Made by a program: the position numbers and the translations under genes. A stretch of 64,000 nucleotides of DNA from Phycisphaerae bacterium (GTDB lineage Bacteria; Planctomycetota; Phycisphaerae; Phycisphaerales; SM1A02). Of this stretch, positions 56,019 to 64,000 are shown piece by piece; positions within the stretch are counted from its first letter, which is position 1, and the number at the start of each line of letters is the position of its first letter. The notes beneath the pieces are model-generated. The model saw nothing but the letters and a program-made list of their open reading frames with translations. It was not told the DNA's origin and searched no databases. The stretch is from positions 1 through 64,000 of the forward strand of contig VGXO01000008.1 in assembly GCA_016873275.1 (NCBI GenBank), written 5' to 3'.

Positions 56019-56074
56019 GGCATGTCCCGTCGCGGGCATGCCGATGAAGAGGGCGGGATCGTCTGCGATCCCGC
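56019..56074 (+). promoter_or_regulatory. Two consecutive hairpins in the DUF1444 leader
   Basis: Hairpin 1 (56019-56042): GGCATG-T-CCCG/loop TCG/CGGG-CATGCC. Hairpin 2 (56053-56074): GCGGGATCG/loop TCTG/CGATCCCGC, a perfect 9-bp stem. They sit 37 nt or more before the GTG and neither is followed by T residues. A regulatory leader or attenuator is possible. Confidence 0.45.
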
Positions 56075-56111
56075 GGGGGCGGGGACGTTGATCCCCGGAG
56101 GAGGATCCGTC

Positions 56112-56903
56112 GTGTCGAGCATGCCGCTGCATCCCGAGGCGTTCACCGAGCAGGTCGCGAAGATCCTCGCCCGGAGCCACTCCGAGCGGACGATCGAGCT
56201 GGTCGGACCGCTCGCCATCTCGCTGGACGGTCGACCGCTCGGGCTCGAGAACCTCTACCGGATGGTCCAGCGCGATCCCGACCGCGGCGTCGAGATCGTC
56301 GAGCACTACTTCGACCGGCTCATCGAGGGCGACGCGCTCAGCGGCACGCCGGTGCCGCTCGCGGTGGCGATGCCCCGCATCATGCCCCGCATCCAGCCGG
56401 AGTCGATCTTCGAGAGCCTCGACCGCGAGCAGGTCGCCCACGTGCCCTACGTCAACGGCACCGTCGTCGTCTTCGTCCTCGACATGCCGCAGATGACCGT
56501 GAGCATCACCACCGAGCAGATGATCCGCTGGCGGCTGCAGCCGGAGGACCTCGAGCGGATCGCCCGCGAGAACCTCGCCCGCTACAGCCCGGAGCTCCGC
56601 GTGCAGGTGGTCGACTCCGCGGAGGGCGGTCGCGCGGCGATCGTCGCGGAGCAGGATGGCTACGACGCGGCGCGGCTGCTCCTCTCGGGACTCCACGCCC
56701 GCCTCGCCCCGCAGATGGGCGGCGACTTCTACGTCGCGACCCCCGCCCGCGACCGGTTCCTCGCGATCTCCGCGGCGCCCGAGCGGCTGCTCGAGCGCCT
56801 CAAGGAGCGGGCGACCGAGGAGTTCCGCCGGCTTCCCTATCCGATCACCACGAACCTCTTCGTGGTGACCCGCGACGGCGTCGCGGGCACCGCGGCGGCG
56901 TAG
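56112..56903 (+). CDS. DUF1444 (YtpQ-like) family protein
   Basis: A cytoplasmic protein of 263 residues. The pattern ERTIELVGPLAISLDGRPLGLENLYRMVQRDPDRG, MPRIMPRIQPESIF, VPYVNGTVVVFVLDMPQMTVSITTEQMIRWRLQPEDLERIARENLARY and DFYVATPARDRFLAIS matches the DUF1444/UPF0354 family as I know it; its function is unknown. The GTG at 56112 has a very strong GGAGGAGG site 7 nt upstream, decisive over the longer frame from 56022 and over ATG 56121. Confidence 0.8.
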   Translation: MSSMPLHPEAFTEQVAKILARSHSERTIELVGPLAISLDGRPLGLENLYRMVQRDPDRGVEIVEHYFDRLIEGDALSGTPVPLAVAMPRIMPRIQPESIFESLDREQVAHVPYVNGTVVVFVLDMPQMTVSITTEQMIRWRLQPEDLERIARENLARYSPELRVQVVDSAEGGRAAIVAEQDGYDAARLLLSGLHARLAPQMGGDFYVATPARDRFLAISAAPERLLERLKERATEEFRRLPYPITTNLFVVTRDGVAGTAAA

Positions 56904-56904
56904 G

Positions 56905-57215
56905 GCGAGGAGGAGTTCCGGAACGCGTCATCTCGGCGTGCTCCGCCGGGGAGGAGTTCCGGAGAGCGCGAGTTCTGTTGTTCGAGATTGCGCCATCGCG
57001 CCGTTGCGCCCTTTGGAACTCCTCCCCACGGCGTCGCCGTGGGGTGAGGTGGACTGCGAGCGCAGCGAGCAGGACGGAGGGGACCTGCTCCAACGGGATG
57101 TGCGGGTGCGGTGCGTGAGGCAAGCAATCCGTTCATTGGACGTCCCCTCCGCCTCGCGAACTGCGTTCGCTCGGCACCTCCCCCGCGTCGCTGCGCTCCG
57201 CCGGGGAGGAGTTCC
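56905..57215. repeat. Composite double-hairpin repeat element
   Basis: Contains GGAGGAGTTCCGGA twice, the hairpin CTCCCCACGGC-GTC-GCCGTGGGG, TGAGGTGGACTGCGAGCGCAGCGAGCAGGACGGAGGGGACC, CTCCAACGGGATG, GAGGCAAGCAATCCGTTCATTGGA, then CCCCTCCGCCTCGCGAACTGCG and a 42880-type unit ending GCCGGGGAGGAGTTCCG. It is a rearranged relative of the 18.6 kb copies. Confidence 0.85.
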
Positions 57216-57280
57216 GAATCGCGCCGAGCCCCCGGGCGAGGTCCGACTGGAGGCTGGCGTCGGGACTCCGAACGTGAAAC

Positions 57281-57398
57281 GCCGGCATCCTCCTCCCTTG
57301 TGTCGCCGCCGGCATCCTCCTCCCTTGTGTCGCCGCCGGCATCCTCCTCCCTTATGTCGCCGCCGGCATCCTCCTCCCTTGTGTCGCCGCCGGCATCC
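57281..57398. repeat. 27-bp tandem repeat, four copies plus a partial fifth, abutting the pabA promoter
   Basis: GCCGGCATCCTCCTCCCTTG(T)... units start at 57281, 57308, 57335, 57362 and 57389 (truncated after GCCGGCATCC). One unit carries TTATGTC where the others have TTGTGTC. The array ends 3 bp before the CACAAT box of the next gene. Confidence 0.93.
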
Positions 57399-57400
57399 GC

Positions 57401-57406
57401 CACAAT
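57401..57406 (+). promoter_or_regulatory. -10 box of glutaminase gene (leaderless GTG)
   Basis: CACAAT, 6 nt before the GTG at 57413. Confidence 0.5.
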
Positions 57407-57412
57407 CCCCGC

Positions 57413-58015
57413 GTGCTGCTCGTCGTCGACAACTACGACTCGTTCACCTTCAACCTCGTGCAGGAGGTTGGTCGCCTCGCGCCCGAGCTCGAGGTGCGGG
57501 TCGTGCGCAACGACCGCATCTCGATCGTGGAGGCGGAGTCGCTTGACCTTGCCGCGATCCTCGTCTCGCCGGGACCATGCGGACCGGGCGAGGCGGGCGT
57601 CTCGATGGAGCTCGTGCGGCGCTTCGCAGGGAGGGTCCCGATCCTCGGCGTCTGCCTCGGGCATCAGGCGATCGCCGCGGCGTTCGGGATGGAGGTCGTC
57701 CGGGCGCCGCGTCCGATCCACGGTCGCGCGTGGGCGGTGCACCACGATGGTCGCGGGATCCTCCGCGACCTGCCCTCGCCCTTCCCCGCGGCGCGATACC
57801 ACTCGCTCCTCGTCGAGGCATCGTCGGTGCGACCGCCGTTTCGGATCAGCGCGTGGACCGACGAGGGGCTCGTGATGGGGATCCGCTGGGAGGGTCCGCC
57901 GGGAAGCGCCCCGCTCGAGGGCGTGCAGTTCCATCCCGAGAGCTACCTCACGCCGCTCGGCGGTCGGGTGCTCGCGAACTTCCTCGGGCGCTCGCTGGTC
58001 GCGACCGCACGCTGA
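57413..58015 (+). CDS. Anthranilate/aminodeoxychorismate synthase glutaminase subunit
   Basis: A 200-residue class I glutamine amidotransferase that supplies ammonia to TrpE or PabB. MLLVVDNYDSFTFNLVQEVG at the N-terminus, LVSPGPCGPGEAGVSME, the nucleophile in PILGVCLGHQAIAAAFG (Cys near 83), and the His-Glu pair in EGVQFHPESYLTPLGG complete the triad. Neither synthase large subunit is nearby, so trpG and pabA cannot be told apart and one protein may serve both. Confidence 0.93.
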   Translation: MLLVVDNYDSFTFNLVQEVGRLAPELEVRVVRNDRISIVEAESLDLAAILVSPGPCGPGEAGVSMELVRRFAGRVPILGVCLGHQAIAAAFGMEVVRAPRPIHGRAWAVHHDGRGILRDLPSPFPAARYHSLLVEASSVRPPFRISAWTDEGLVMGIRWEGPPGSAPLEGVQFHPESYLTPLGGRVLANFLGRSLVATAR

Positions 58016-58064
58016 CGGGAGAGCGGAGCGACGCGATCGCCCTCGACGCGCCGTTCCGCGGACC

Positions 58065-59117
58065 TCAGTCGTTCATCATGTAGTGCCGCCCGAGCGCCGC
58101 CGAGAGCGACGCCGGCGTGAGCCCGTAGATCTCGCGGAGGGCGTCCGTCCATGCCACCCCGCGGCGGAGCGCGTCGATGAAGCGGTCGAGCCGGGTCGGC
58201 GCCTGCTCGGCGAGCCACTGGACCGCGAGGAAGGCGACGCCCTGGGCGGGCGAGGCGAGGTCGATCCACGCCGGATCCTCGGGAGGGAGCCCGAGCAGCC
58301 CCGCGGCGCGCCCGCCGCGGATCGCGGCGAGCCCGACCTGCCGCATGACCGGCTCGAGCCCGTTCGGCGAGATCGAGGCGTCCGCGAGCTGCGAGGCGAG
58401 CCCCTCGCGGAACCAGGTCGGCCACGCGGCGATCGTGGGCTCGTCGAGGAGGAGCGAGGTCGCGAGCGCTCGCCCGAGCGAGCCGCGGCGGACCGGCTCG
58501 TCGCTCGACTCCCATGCGTCGATCACGCCGGTGCCGTCGAGCTCGTGGAGGACCGCGATCCGGCTCCGCAGCGGCGCCTGCAGGAAGAGCGTCGCCTCCG
58601 CGAGCTCGAAGGCGTCGCGGTCGGCGTGCAGCACCACCGCCCGCGGGGCGAGCCTGCCGCGCTGCACCCGCAGGAGCCGCCGCATCTCGCCGAGCGATCG
58701 GTCGAGGCGGACCGCGAGCGCCGCCGCGGCGGTGCGGTCGCCGGGACTCCAGAGGACGATGCCTGGCGCGGTGACCGGCGCGTCGTCGCGACCGAGCCGC
58801 GCGAGCATCGGGGTCAGGCGCTTGGCGATCGCCCCCGCGGTGGGGGGCGAGTCGGGTCGCCCGCCGCGCGGGCGATGCTCCGGGAGGTCCTTCTTCAGGA
58901 CCGGACCGGCGTCCGCCGGGGGCGCCTCGCTGGTTGGTCCGGGCGTCGAGTTCGGCGGGCTCGCTGGCGCTGGCTCGGTCGGAGCGACCGGGGCCGCGGC
59001 GGGTGGCGGTGGGGTCGTGGTCGGGGCGGTCTGCGCCGCGGCGGCGACCCCGGCGATGGCGGCGATGGCGGTCAGGTCACGGAGCCTTGCCGGATTGGCA
59101 GCGTGCAGGCGGCGCAT
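58065..59117 (-). CDS. Secreted protein with degenerate peptidase-MA-like domain
   Basis: A 350-residue exported protein. The N-terminus (MRRLHAANPARLRDLTAIAAIAGVAAAAQ) is a signal peptide, followed by a Pro/Ala/Thr-rich linker to about 75. The rest resembles gluzincin peptidase-MA-like proteins at PTWFREGLASQLADASISP, where families of this kind have a W.xEGLA segment after HExxH, but the expected HExxH is replaced by LGRALATSLL, so it is probably not an active protease. TACGCT at 59132-59127 lies 9 nt before the ATG. Confidence 0.7.
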   Translation of the reverse strand: MRRLHAANPARLRDLTAIAAIAGVAAAAQTAPTTTPPPPAAAPVAPTEPAPASPPNSTPGPTSEAPPADAGPVLKKDLPEHRPRGGRPDSPPTAGAIAKRLTPMLARLGRDDAPVTAPGIVLWSPGDRTAAAALAVRLDRSLGEMRRLLRVQRGRLAPRAVVLHADRDAFELAEATLFLQAPLRSRIAVLHELDGTGVIDAWESSDEPVRRGSLGRALATSLLLDEPTIAAWPTWFREGLASQLADASISPNGLEPVMRQVGLAAIRGGRAAGLLGLPPEDPAWIDLASPAQGVAFLAVQWLAEQAPTRLDRFIDALRRGVAWTDALREIYGLTPASLSAALGRHYMMND

Positions 59118-59126
59118 CCTGCACAA

Positions 59127-59132
59127 AGCGTA
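59127..59132 (-). promoter_or_regulatory. -10 box of the secreted-protein gene
   Basis: TACGCT on the minus strand, 9 nt before the ATG at 59117; leader of two nucleotides at most. Confidence 0.45.
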
Positions 59133-59275
59133 CCCGGCGCGACCTTGCGGGCACGAAAGTTGAGGTCCTTCGTTCGATCAAGGGCGGGTCCTGTGGTACG
59201 TCGCTTGCGGTTTGCCGATGACCCGACGGTGGTGGGGATGCGACCGCAGCTCGCGGCCCGGAGCCCCCGGCTCCC

Positions 59276-59281
59276 TACCAT
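59276..59281 (+). promoter_or_regulatory. Possible -10 box of clpC
   Basis: TACCAT; leader about 39 nt with AGGAGG 6 nt before the ATG at 59327. No CtsR-type or CIRCE operator was recognised in 59118-59326. Confidence 0.35.
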
Positions 59282-59326
59282 CCGTTCGGCGCGTCCCGCG
59301 ACCCGCGGAGATGCAGGAGGAACCGC

Positions 59327-61870
59327 ATGTTCGAGCGACTGACCGACCGTGCCCGCAAGGTGATGGCCCTCGCCAATCAGGAGGCGCAGCGCTTCAACCA
59401 CGAGTACATCGGGACCGAGCACATCCTGCTCGGGCTCGTCAAGGAAGGCAGCGGCGTCGGGGCGAACGTGCTGAAGAACCTCGGCATCGACCTCCGCAAG
59501 GTCCGCCTCGAGGTCGAGAAGCTCGTGAAGAGCGGTCCCGAGATGGTGACGATGGGCAAGCTCCCGCAGACCCCGCGGGCGAAGAAGGTCATCGAGTACG
59601 CCATCGAGGAGGCCCGCAACCTCAACCACAACTACGTCGGCACCGAGCACCTGCTGCTCGGGCTCCTCCGCGAGCACGACGGCGTCGCCGCGCAGGTGCT
59701 CCTGAACCTCGGGCTCAAGCTCGAGGAGGTCCGCGAGGAGGTGCTGAACCTCCTCGGCGCGGGCGTCGAGAACGAGGAGCAGGGAGGTCAGCCCGGCGAG
59801 CCCGCGGAGCCCCAGGCTCCCGCGGAGCCCGGCGCCGCCGCCCGCCGCGGCAAGAGCAAGACCCCCGCGCTCGACAGCTTCGGTCGCGACCTCACCGAGC
59901 TTGCCCGCAACGGCGAGCTCGATCCGGTGATCGGTCGCGCCAGCGAGATCGAGCGGCTCATCCAGGTCCTCTGCCGCCGCACCAAGAACAACCCCGTCCT
60001 CCTCGGCGAGGCGGGCGTGGGCAAGACCGCGATCGTCGAGGGCCTCGCCCAGTCGATCGTCTCGCAGGAGGTCCCCGACCTCCTCTTCGACAAGCGGCTG
60101 GTCGTCCTCGACCTCGCCGCGATGGTCGCGGGCACCAAGTACCGCGGTCAGTTCGAGGAGCGGATCAAGGCGGTGATGAACGAGGTCCGCCGCGCGAAGA
60201 ACATCCTGCTCTTCATCGACGAGCTCCACACCCTCGTCGGCGCCGGCGGCGCCGAGGGCGCGATCGACGCGTCGAACGTGCTCAAGCCCGCCCTCGCCCG
60301 CGGCGAGATCCAGTGCATCGGCGCCACCACCTTCGACGAGTACCGCAAGTACATCGAGAAGGACGCGGCGCTGGAGCGGCGCTTCCAGTCGATCCCCGTC
60401 GAGCCGCCCTCGGCGGAGCAGACCGTGGAGATCCTCAAGGGGCTCCGCGAGAAGTACGCCCAGCACCACCGGGTGCGCTACACCGACGCGGCGATCCGCT
60501 CGGCGGTGGAGCTCTCCGGCCGCTACATCCCCGGTCGCGTGCAGCCCGACAAGTCGATCGACGTGATCGACGAGGCGGGCGCCCGCCTGCGGCTCAAGAG
60601 CATGACCAAGCCGCCGGACCTCGCGGAGCTCGAGGAGAAGATCGAGCGGCTCTCGATCGCCAAGGACGAGGCGGTGAAGGCCGCCGACTACGAGCGCGCC
60701 GCGGACCTCCGCGACCAGGCGGAGAAGCTCCGCAAGCAGAAGGAGAAGGTCCAGCAGGACTGGCGCGACCGCATGAACCAGATCGACGCGGTGGTGGACG
60801 AGGAGGTCATCGCCGAGGTCGTCAGCAAGATGACCGGCGTGCCCCTCACCCGCCTCGAGAAGGAGGAGAGCCAGCGGCTGCTCCAGCTCGAGAAGGAGCT
60901 CCACAAGACCGTGGTCAGCCAGGACGAGGCGGTCAAGGCGGTTGCCCGGGCGATCCGCAAGGCCCGCTCGGGGCTCAAGGATCCGAAGCGCCCGATGGGC
61001 TCCTTCATCTTCGTCGGGCCGTCCGGCGTCGGAAAGACGCTGCTCGCGAAGGCGCTGGCGGAGTTCATGTTCGGGGATCAGGACGCCCTGATCTACCTCG
61101 ACATGAGCGAGTACATGGAGAAGCACAACGTCAGCCGCCTCATCGGCGCGCCTCCGGGCTACGTCGGCTACGAGGAGGGCGGTCAGCTCACCGAGCGGAT
61201 CCGCCGCCGGCCCTACGCGGTCGTGCTGCTCGACGAGGTCGAGAAGGCGCACCCCGACGTCTTCAACATGCTCCTCCAGATCATGGAGGAGGGTCGCCTC
61301 ACCGACTCGTTCGGGCGCCACGTCGACTTCAAGAACGTCATCCTGATCATGACGAGCAACATCGGCGCCGACCTCATCAAGGGCGGCTCCGGGTTCGGCT
61401 TCGGCAAGCGGGAGTCGGTGCAGGACTACGACAAGATGCGCACCGCGCTGATGCACGAGGCGGAGAAGTTCTTCCGCCCCGAGTTCATCAACCGCCTCGA
61501 CGAGATCATCGTCTTCCGTCCGCTCGTGAAGGACGACCTCAACCACATCATCGAGTTCGAGCTCGCCAAGGTCCGCCAGCGCCTGAAGGACAAGGGCATG
61601 CATCTCGAGCTCGACCAGGCGGCGAAGGACTTCCTGATCGAGAAGGGCTACAACCCCGACTTCGGCGCGCGTCCGCTGCGCCGGGCGCTCGGCACCTACA
61701 TCGAGGATCCGCTCGCGGAGAACCTCCTGAGCGGCGAGTTCCAGCCCGGTCACACCGTGTTCGTCACCCGCCGCGCCGAGGAGCAGCACCTCCGCTTCGA
61801 GGCGAAGGGCACGCCCGCCGAGGGCGGCGAGGGCACGGCGAAGCCGGAGACCACCGCGAGCGCCGGCTGA
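59327..61870 (+). CDS. clpC: ATP-dependent Clp protease ATP-binding subunit ClpC
   Basis: An 847-residue HSP100 unfoldase that feeds ClpP. Double Clp-N domain ([30 protein letters not shown] and its repeat at 80), AAA1 with GEAGVGKT near 230, a middle domain with UVR-like [17 protein letters not shown] near 450, AAA2 with GPSGVGKT near 565 and the C-terminal D2-small domain. The middle domain of ClpC binds McsB/McsA-type adaptors, and both genes are in the window. A strong AGGAGG with 6 nt spacing makes it one of the clearest Shine-Dalgarno genes here. Confidence 0.98.
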   Translation: MFERLTDRARKVMALANQEAQRFNHEYIGTEHILLGLVKEGSGVGANVLKNLGIDLRKVRLEVEKLVKSGPEMVTMGKLPQTPRAKKVIEYAIEEARNLNHNYVGTEHLLLGLLREHDGVAAQVLLNLGLKLEEVREEVLNLLGAGVENEEQGGQPGEPAEPQAPAEPGAAARRGKSKTPALDSFGRDLTELARNGELDPVIGRASEIERLIQVLCRRTKNNPVLLGEAGVGKTAIVEGLAQSIVSQEVPDLLFDKRLVVLDLAAMVAGTKYRGQFEERIKAVMNEVRRAKNILLFIDELHTLVGAGGAEGAIDASNVLKPALARGEIQCIGATTFDEYRKYIEKDAALERRFQSIPVEPPSAEQTVEILKGLREKYAQHHRVRYTDAAIRSAVELSGRYIPGRVQPDKSIDVIDEAGARLRLKSMTKPPDLAELEEKIERLSIAKDEAVKAADYERAADLRDQAEKLRKQKEKVQQDWRDRMNQIDAVVDEEVIAEVVSKMTGVPLTRLEKEESQRLLQLEKELHKTVVSQDEAVKAVARAIRKARSGLKDPKRPMGSFIFVGPSGVGKTLLAKALAEFMFGDQDALIYLDMSEYMEKHNVSRLIGAPPGYVGYEEGGQLTERIRRRPYAVVLLDEVEKAHPDVFNMLLQIMEEGRLTDSFGRHVDFKNVILIMTSNIGADLIKGGSGFGFGKRESVQDYDKMRTALMHEAEKFFRPEFINRLDEIIVFRPLVKDDLNHIIEFELAKVRQRLKDKGMHLELDQAAKDFLIEKGYNPDFGARPLRRALGTYIEDPLAENLLSGEFQPGHTVFVTRRAEEQHLRFEAKGTPAEGGEGTAKPETTASAG

Positions 61871-61876
61871 TCCCGG

Positions 61877-62117
61877 CGCGGATCACGGAACTAGTCGACG
61901 ACCTCGAGACGCCTACCTCGCGGCGACCGCGGAGGAGCTCGCCCGCCGGCATGGGCTCGAGTGCCCCTGCTGGACCGGCGACCCCACGCGGGCGCTGCGC
62001 CGCCCATGGTTCGCGTCCATGCTCGGATCGCTTCGCGCGGTCTTGATCCACGAGAGTCCCTCCGCGTTCCGCGCCCGCAACCTCTTCGTCAGCCGGAACG
62101 CCCTCGAGCGGGCGTGA
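61877..62117 (+). pseudogene. Remnant of a gene 3' to clpC
   Basis: After the clpC stop a frame reads ARITELVDDLE, then shifts by one frame and continues YLAATAEELARRHGLECPCWTGDPTR, RPWFASMLGSLRAVLIHESP and AFRARNLFVSRNALERA before a stop at 62117. The codons have the strong third-position GC of real genes. I associate such a C-terminal block, from memory, with the segment that follows the DNA-binding domain in some XRE-like (antitoxin-type) proteins. There is no start codon or N-terminal domain, so this is a truncated, probably frameshifted remnant. Confidence 0.5.
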
Positions 62118-62129
62118 ACCGCCCGTCGC

Positions 62130-62885
62130 TCACCGGATCGTGAGCAGCTTCATCCCGAAGCCCTCGTAGGTCATCAGGACCTCGCTGAACTTGAACTGCC
62201 CGCTGAGCCGCGGGGTGAAGCGGGCGCGGAGCACGTCGGGTCCGGCGCGGTCGAGGATGACGTCGCTGCCCATGAAGCCGAAGCCCATGCGGTTGAGCAT
62301 CGACATCAGGTCGCCGCGGTGCCTCGCGCACCACGCCGCGAACTGCTCGGGACCCCGACCGCTCGCCTCGTACTCGGCGCGGGTGCGCTTGGCGAGGAGC
62401 TCGGAGTACATCACGTCGTAGCGCTCGAGGCGCAGGCAGGTCATGGTGTTCGCGAGGACGTGCTCGGGCAGGATGCAGGTGAGGGTCACCCGACCATCCG
62501 GCGACTCCTTCCAGATCTCGGCGGGCGGCGCCGCGGGCTGGTCGCCGCCCTCCTCGGCGGCGTCGCGGGACTTCTGCATCTCGTCGATCGGCGTCGAGAC
62601 GAAGCGGATGATGCGACCGTCCTCGGTGACGACCTCATCCGGAAGCTTCGTCTCCGAGGCGAGCTGGTAGTACGCGGGGCGATAGTGATACTCGACGACC
62701 TGCGGCTGGCACCCGGCGAGCGCGGCGAGCGCGGCGAGCGAGACGAGCGAGACGAGCGAGAAGAGCGAGAAGAACGCGGTGCCTGCGGCAAGCGCGCCTC
62801 GCGCGGCGTGCCCCGCGGGCGAGGATCGTGCCACCCGCGGCAGCGGCGCGGCGGCGAGGAGGAGGATCGCGGCGCGGGGTCTCAC
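62130..62885 (-). CDS. Lipoprotein of unknown function
   Basis: A 251-residue product. A long N-terminal region (about 55 residues) ends in the hydrophobic SLFSLVSLVSLAALAALAGC with lipobox ALAG-C. The mature part contains EYHYRPAYYQLASETKLPDEVVTEDGRIIRFV, TLTCILPEHVLANTMTCLRLERYDVMYSELL, and a C-terminal LSGQFKFSEVLMTYEGFGMKLL. I recognise no family. GTG start overlaps the nadB stop (GTGA). The signal peptide is encoded by six imperfect 9-bp repeats (62715-62774). Confidence 0.82.
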   Translation of the reverse strand: MRPRAAILLLAAAPLPRVARSSPAGHAARGALAAGTAFFSLFSLVSLVSLAALAALAGCQPQVVEYHYRPAYYQLASETKLPDEVVTEDGRIIRFVSTPIDEMQKSRDAAEEGGDQPAAPPAEIWKESPDGRVTLTCILPEHVLANTMTCLRLERYDVMYSELLAKRTRAEYEASGRGPEQFAAWCARHRGDLMSMLNRMGFGFMGSDVILDRAGPDVLRARFTPRLSGQFKFSEVLMTYEGFGMKLLTIR

Positions 62886-64000
62886 GCCGGTCGCTCCGCG
62901 TGGGCGACGGGATGGATCGCGGGCGACTCGCGGTCGCGCCGCCACGCGGCGTGCACCGCGTACTCGTCGCAGGGCTCCGGGAAGTCCTCGCGGGCGTGGG
63001 TCCCGCGGCTCTCCCGCCGCCAGCGGGCGGCGCGGGCAAGGAGCGTCGCGGCGGCGATCTGGTTCTGCGTCTCCCAGCCCTCGGGATCGTCGAAGATCTT
63101 GTCGAGCGAGTAGCGCGCCCAGAAGTCGAGCATGTCGAGGAGGTCGTCGAGGCGACCGCCCTCGCGCACGACGCCCGCGTGGCGCCAGACGGCGCTTCGA
63201 AGGCTGCTCCGGACGTCGGCGAGGTCGAGCTCGGCGCGGTGGCTCGTCGCGATGCTCGAGAGCACCTTCTCGGGATTCGTCGTCGCCTCCTCGACCGCCG
63301 CCTCGCCCGCGCGTCGGCCGTAGACGAGACCCTCGAGCAGGCTGTTGCTCGCGAGGCGGTTCGCGCCGTGGACGCCGTTCGCGGCGACCTCGCCGCAGGC
63401 AAGGAGCCCCGGCAGGTCGGTGCGCCCCGCGAGGTCGGTGCGCACGCCGCCGACCGAGTAGTGCGCGGCGGGATGCACCGGGATCGGATCGACCGCGGGA
63501 TCGAGCCCGAAGGAGCGGACGAGGCGGTCGAGCCCGGGGAAGCGCTCGGCGAAGCGGGCCGTGCCGATCGGGCGCAGGTCGAGCCACACGTTCGAGCCGC
63601 CGCTGCGGGCGAGCACCGAGGCGATCGTGCGGCTCACCACGTCGCGCGGCGCGAGGTCGCCCATCGGATGCGCGTCCTGCATGAAGCGCCGCCCGTGGCG
63701 GTCGACGAGCCAGGCGCCCTCGCCGCGCACCGCCTCGCTGATAAGCGCGCGGGTCGCGCCCGCGACGTAGAGGACGGTCGGGTGGAACTGCACGAACTCG
63801 AGGTCGGCGACCGAGGCGCCCGCCCGCCACGCCATCGCGATGCCGTCGGCGGTGGCGACGCGGGGATTGGTCGTCTCACGGAAGACCTGCCCGAGCCCGC
63901 CGCAGGCGAGGATCGTCGCCCTCGCCCAGATGATCTGCAGCCCATGCTTGGGGTGATGGGTGATCGCGCCGAGCACCCGCCGGTCGCCGCGCTCGGAGGA
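62882..64000 (-). CDS. nadB: L-aspartate oxidase, 5' end cut by window edge
   Basis: Oxidises aspartate to iminoaspartate for NAD synthesis. The visible 372 residues contain ILACGGLGQVFRETTNP, DGIAMAWRAGASVADLEFVQFHPT, the active-site HPAAHYSVGGVRTDL, LPGLLACGEVAANGVHGANRLASNSLLEGLVYG and the C-terminal helical domain. The homologous fumarate/succinate dehydrogenase flavoproteins share the fold, but the HPAAHYSVGG and GVHGANRLASNSLLE segments and the C-terminal length favour NadB. The N-terminal FAD-binding region lies beyond the edge. Confidence 0.93.
   Translation of the reverse strand, partial: SSERGDRRVLGAITHHPKHGLQIIWARATILACGGLGQVFRETTNPRVATADGIAMAWRAGASVADLEFVQFHPTVLYVAGATRALISEAVRGEGAWLVDRHGRRFMQDAHPMGDLAPRDVVSRTIASVLARSGGSNVWLDLRPIGTARFAERFPGLDRLVRSFGLDPAVDPIPVHPAAHYSVGGVRTDLAGRTDLPGLLACGEVAANGVHGANRLASNSLLEGLVYGRRAGEAAVEEATTNPEKVLSSIATSHRAELDLADVRSSLRSAVWRHAGVVREGGRLDDLLDMLDFWARYSLDKIFDDPEGWETQNQIAAATLLARAARWRRESRGTHAREDFPEPCDEYAVHAAWRRDRESPAIHPVAHAERPA

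Noticed and set aside
57281-57398. Short Pro/Arg/His-rich repeat protein (PPLCRRRH units)
   Set aside because: The period is a multiple of three, so frames remain open by construction; there is no start signal.
59118-59326. CtsR or CIRCE heat-shock operator before clpC
   Set aside because: No direct heptad repeat or inverted repeat of either type was seen.

Overview
The window is a very GC-rich (roughly 70% by eye), gene-dense bacterial chromosome segment with no rRNA, tRNA, insertion sequence, integrase or CRISPR array that I could recognise. The gene set points to a Gram-negative-type planctomycete, most likely of the Phycisphaerae. It has an LPS-type inner-core gene (kdsA), an O-antigen ligase-like protein and beta-barrel-like and lipoprotein products, together with murJ, a futalosine-pathway menaquinone gene (mqnE), the McsA/McsB/ClpC protein-arginine-phosphorylation set, and the small paralogous 'RPF.PF.I.L..G' proteins common in planctomycetes. 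The taxonomic call is inference from gene content; no marker rRNA is present.

Layout. 0-3.5 kb: HIT protein (cut by the left edge), a 107-bp tandem repeat, then nadC-birA-secreted protein with overlapping starts, and a tiny CBM48-like protein. 3.7-10.9 kb: a large secreted protein, then parA, a VanZ-like membrane protein, an FAD oxidase, a lipoprotein and murJ. 10.9-18.5 kb: mqnE, a giant coiled-coil two-TM protein, purH with a PQQ-propeller protein, and riboflavin synthase. 18.5-19.8 kb: a repeat island. 19.8-33.7 kb: housekeeping genes (alaS, HAD-UbiA, tpiA-secG-yicC-kinase, a PDZ protein, sucD, purM, arfB, DUF4870, a barrel protein, a metallophosphatase). 33.8-40.5 kb: PLP decarboxylase, M3 peptidase, ispE, PilZ, two small paralogues, DUF454. 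40.2-47.98 kb: MFS exporter and nitroreductase, a second repeat island, MBL hydrolase, and a three-gene glycan module. 48-53 kb: an ABC importer operon with a tandem-duplicated substrate-binding protein and an embedded STAS-domain gene. 53-55.6 kb: kdsA-mcsA-mcsB. 55.6-64 kb: DUF1444 protein, repeat island, pabA-type glutaminase, secreted protein, clpC, a gene remnant, lipoprotein, and nadB (cut by the right edge).

Two genome-wide habits stand out. Sixteen genes carry a TANNNT -10-like box exactly 6-8 nt before the start codon, which predicts leaderless mRNAs and corrects several start sites. Genes inside operons overlap by GTGA or ATGA. Intergenic space is otherwise filled by a dispersed family of double-hairpin repeats whose flanks are conserved while the stems and loops differ.

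The best candidate for something not previously described is the 48-53 kb operon, in which a STAS domain fused to about 290 unrecognised residues is encoded inside a TrpXYZ-type ABC importer operon whose binding protein is duplicated in one polypeptide.
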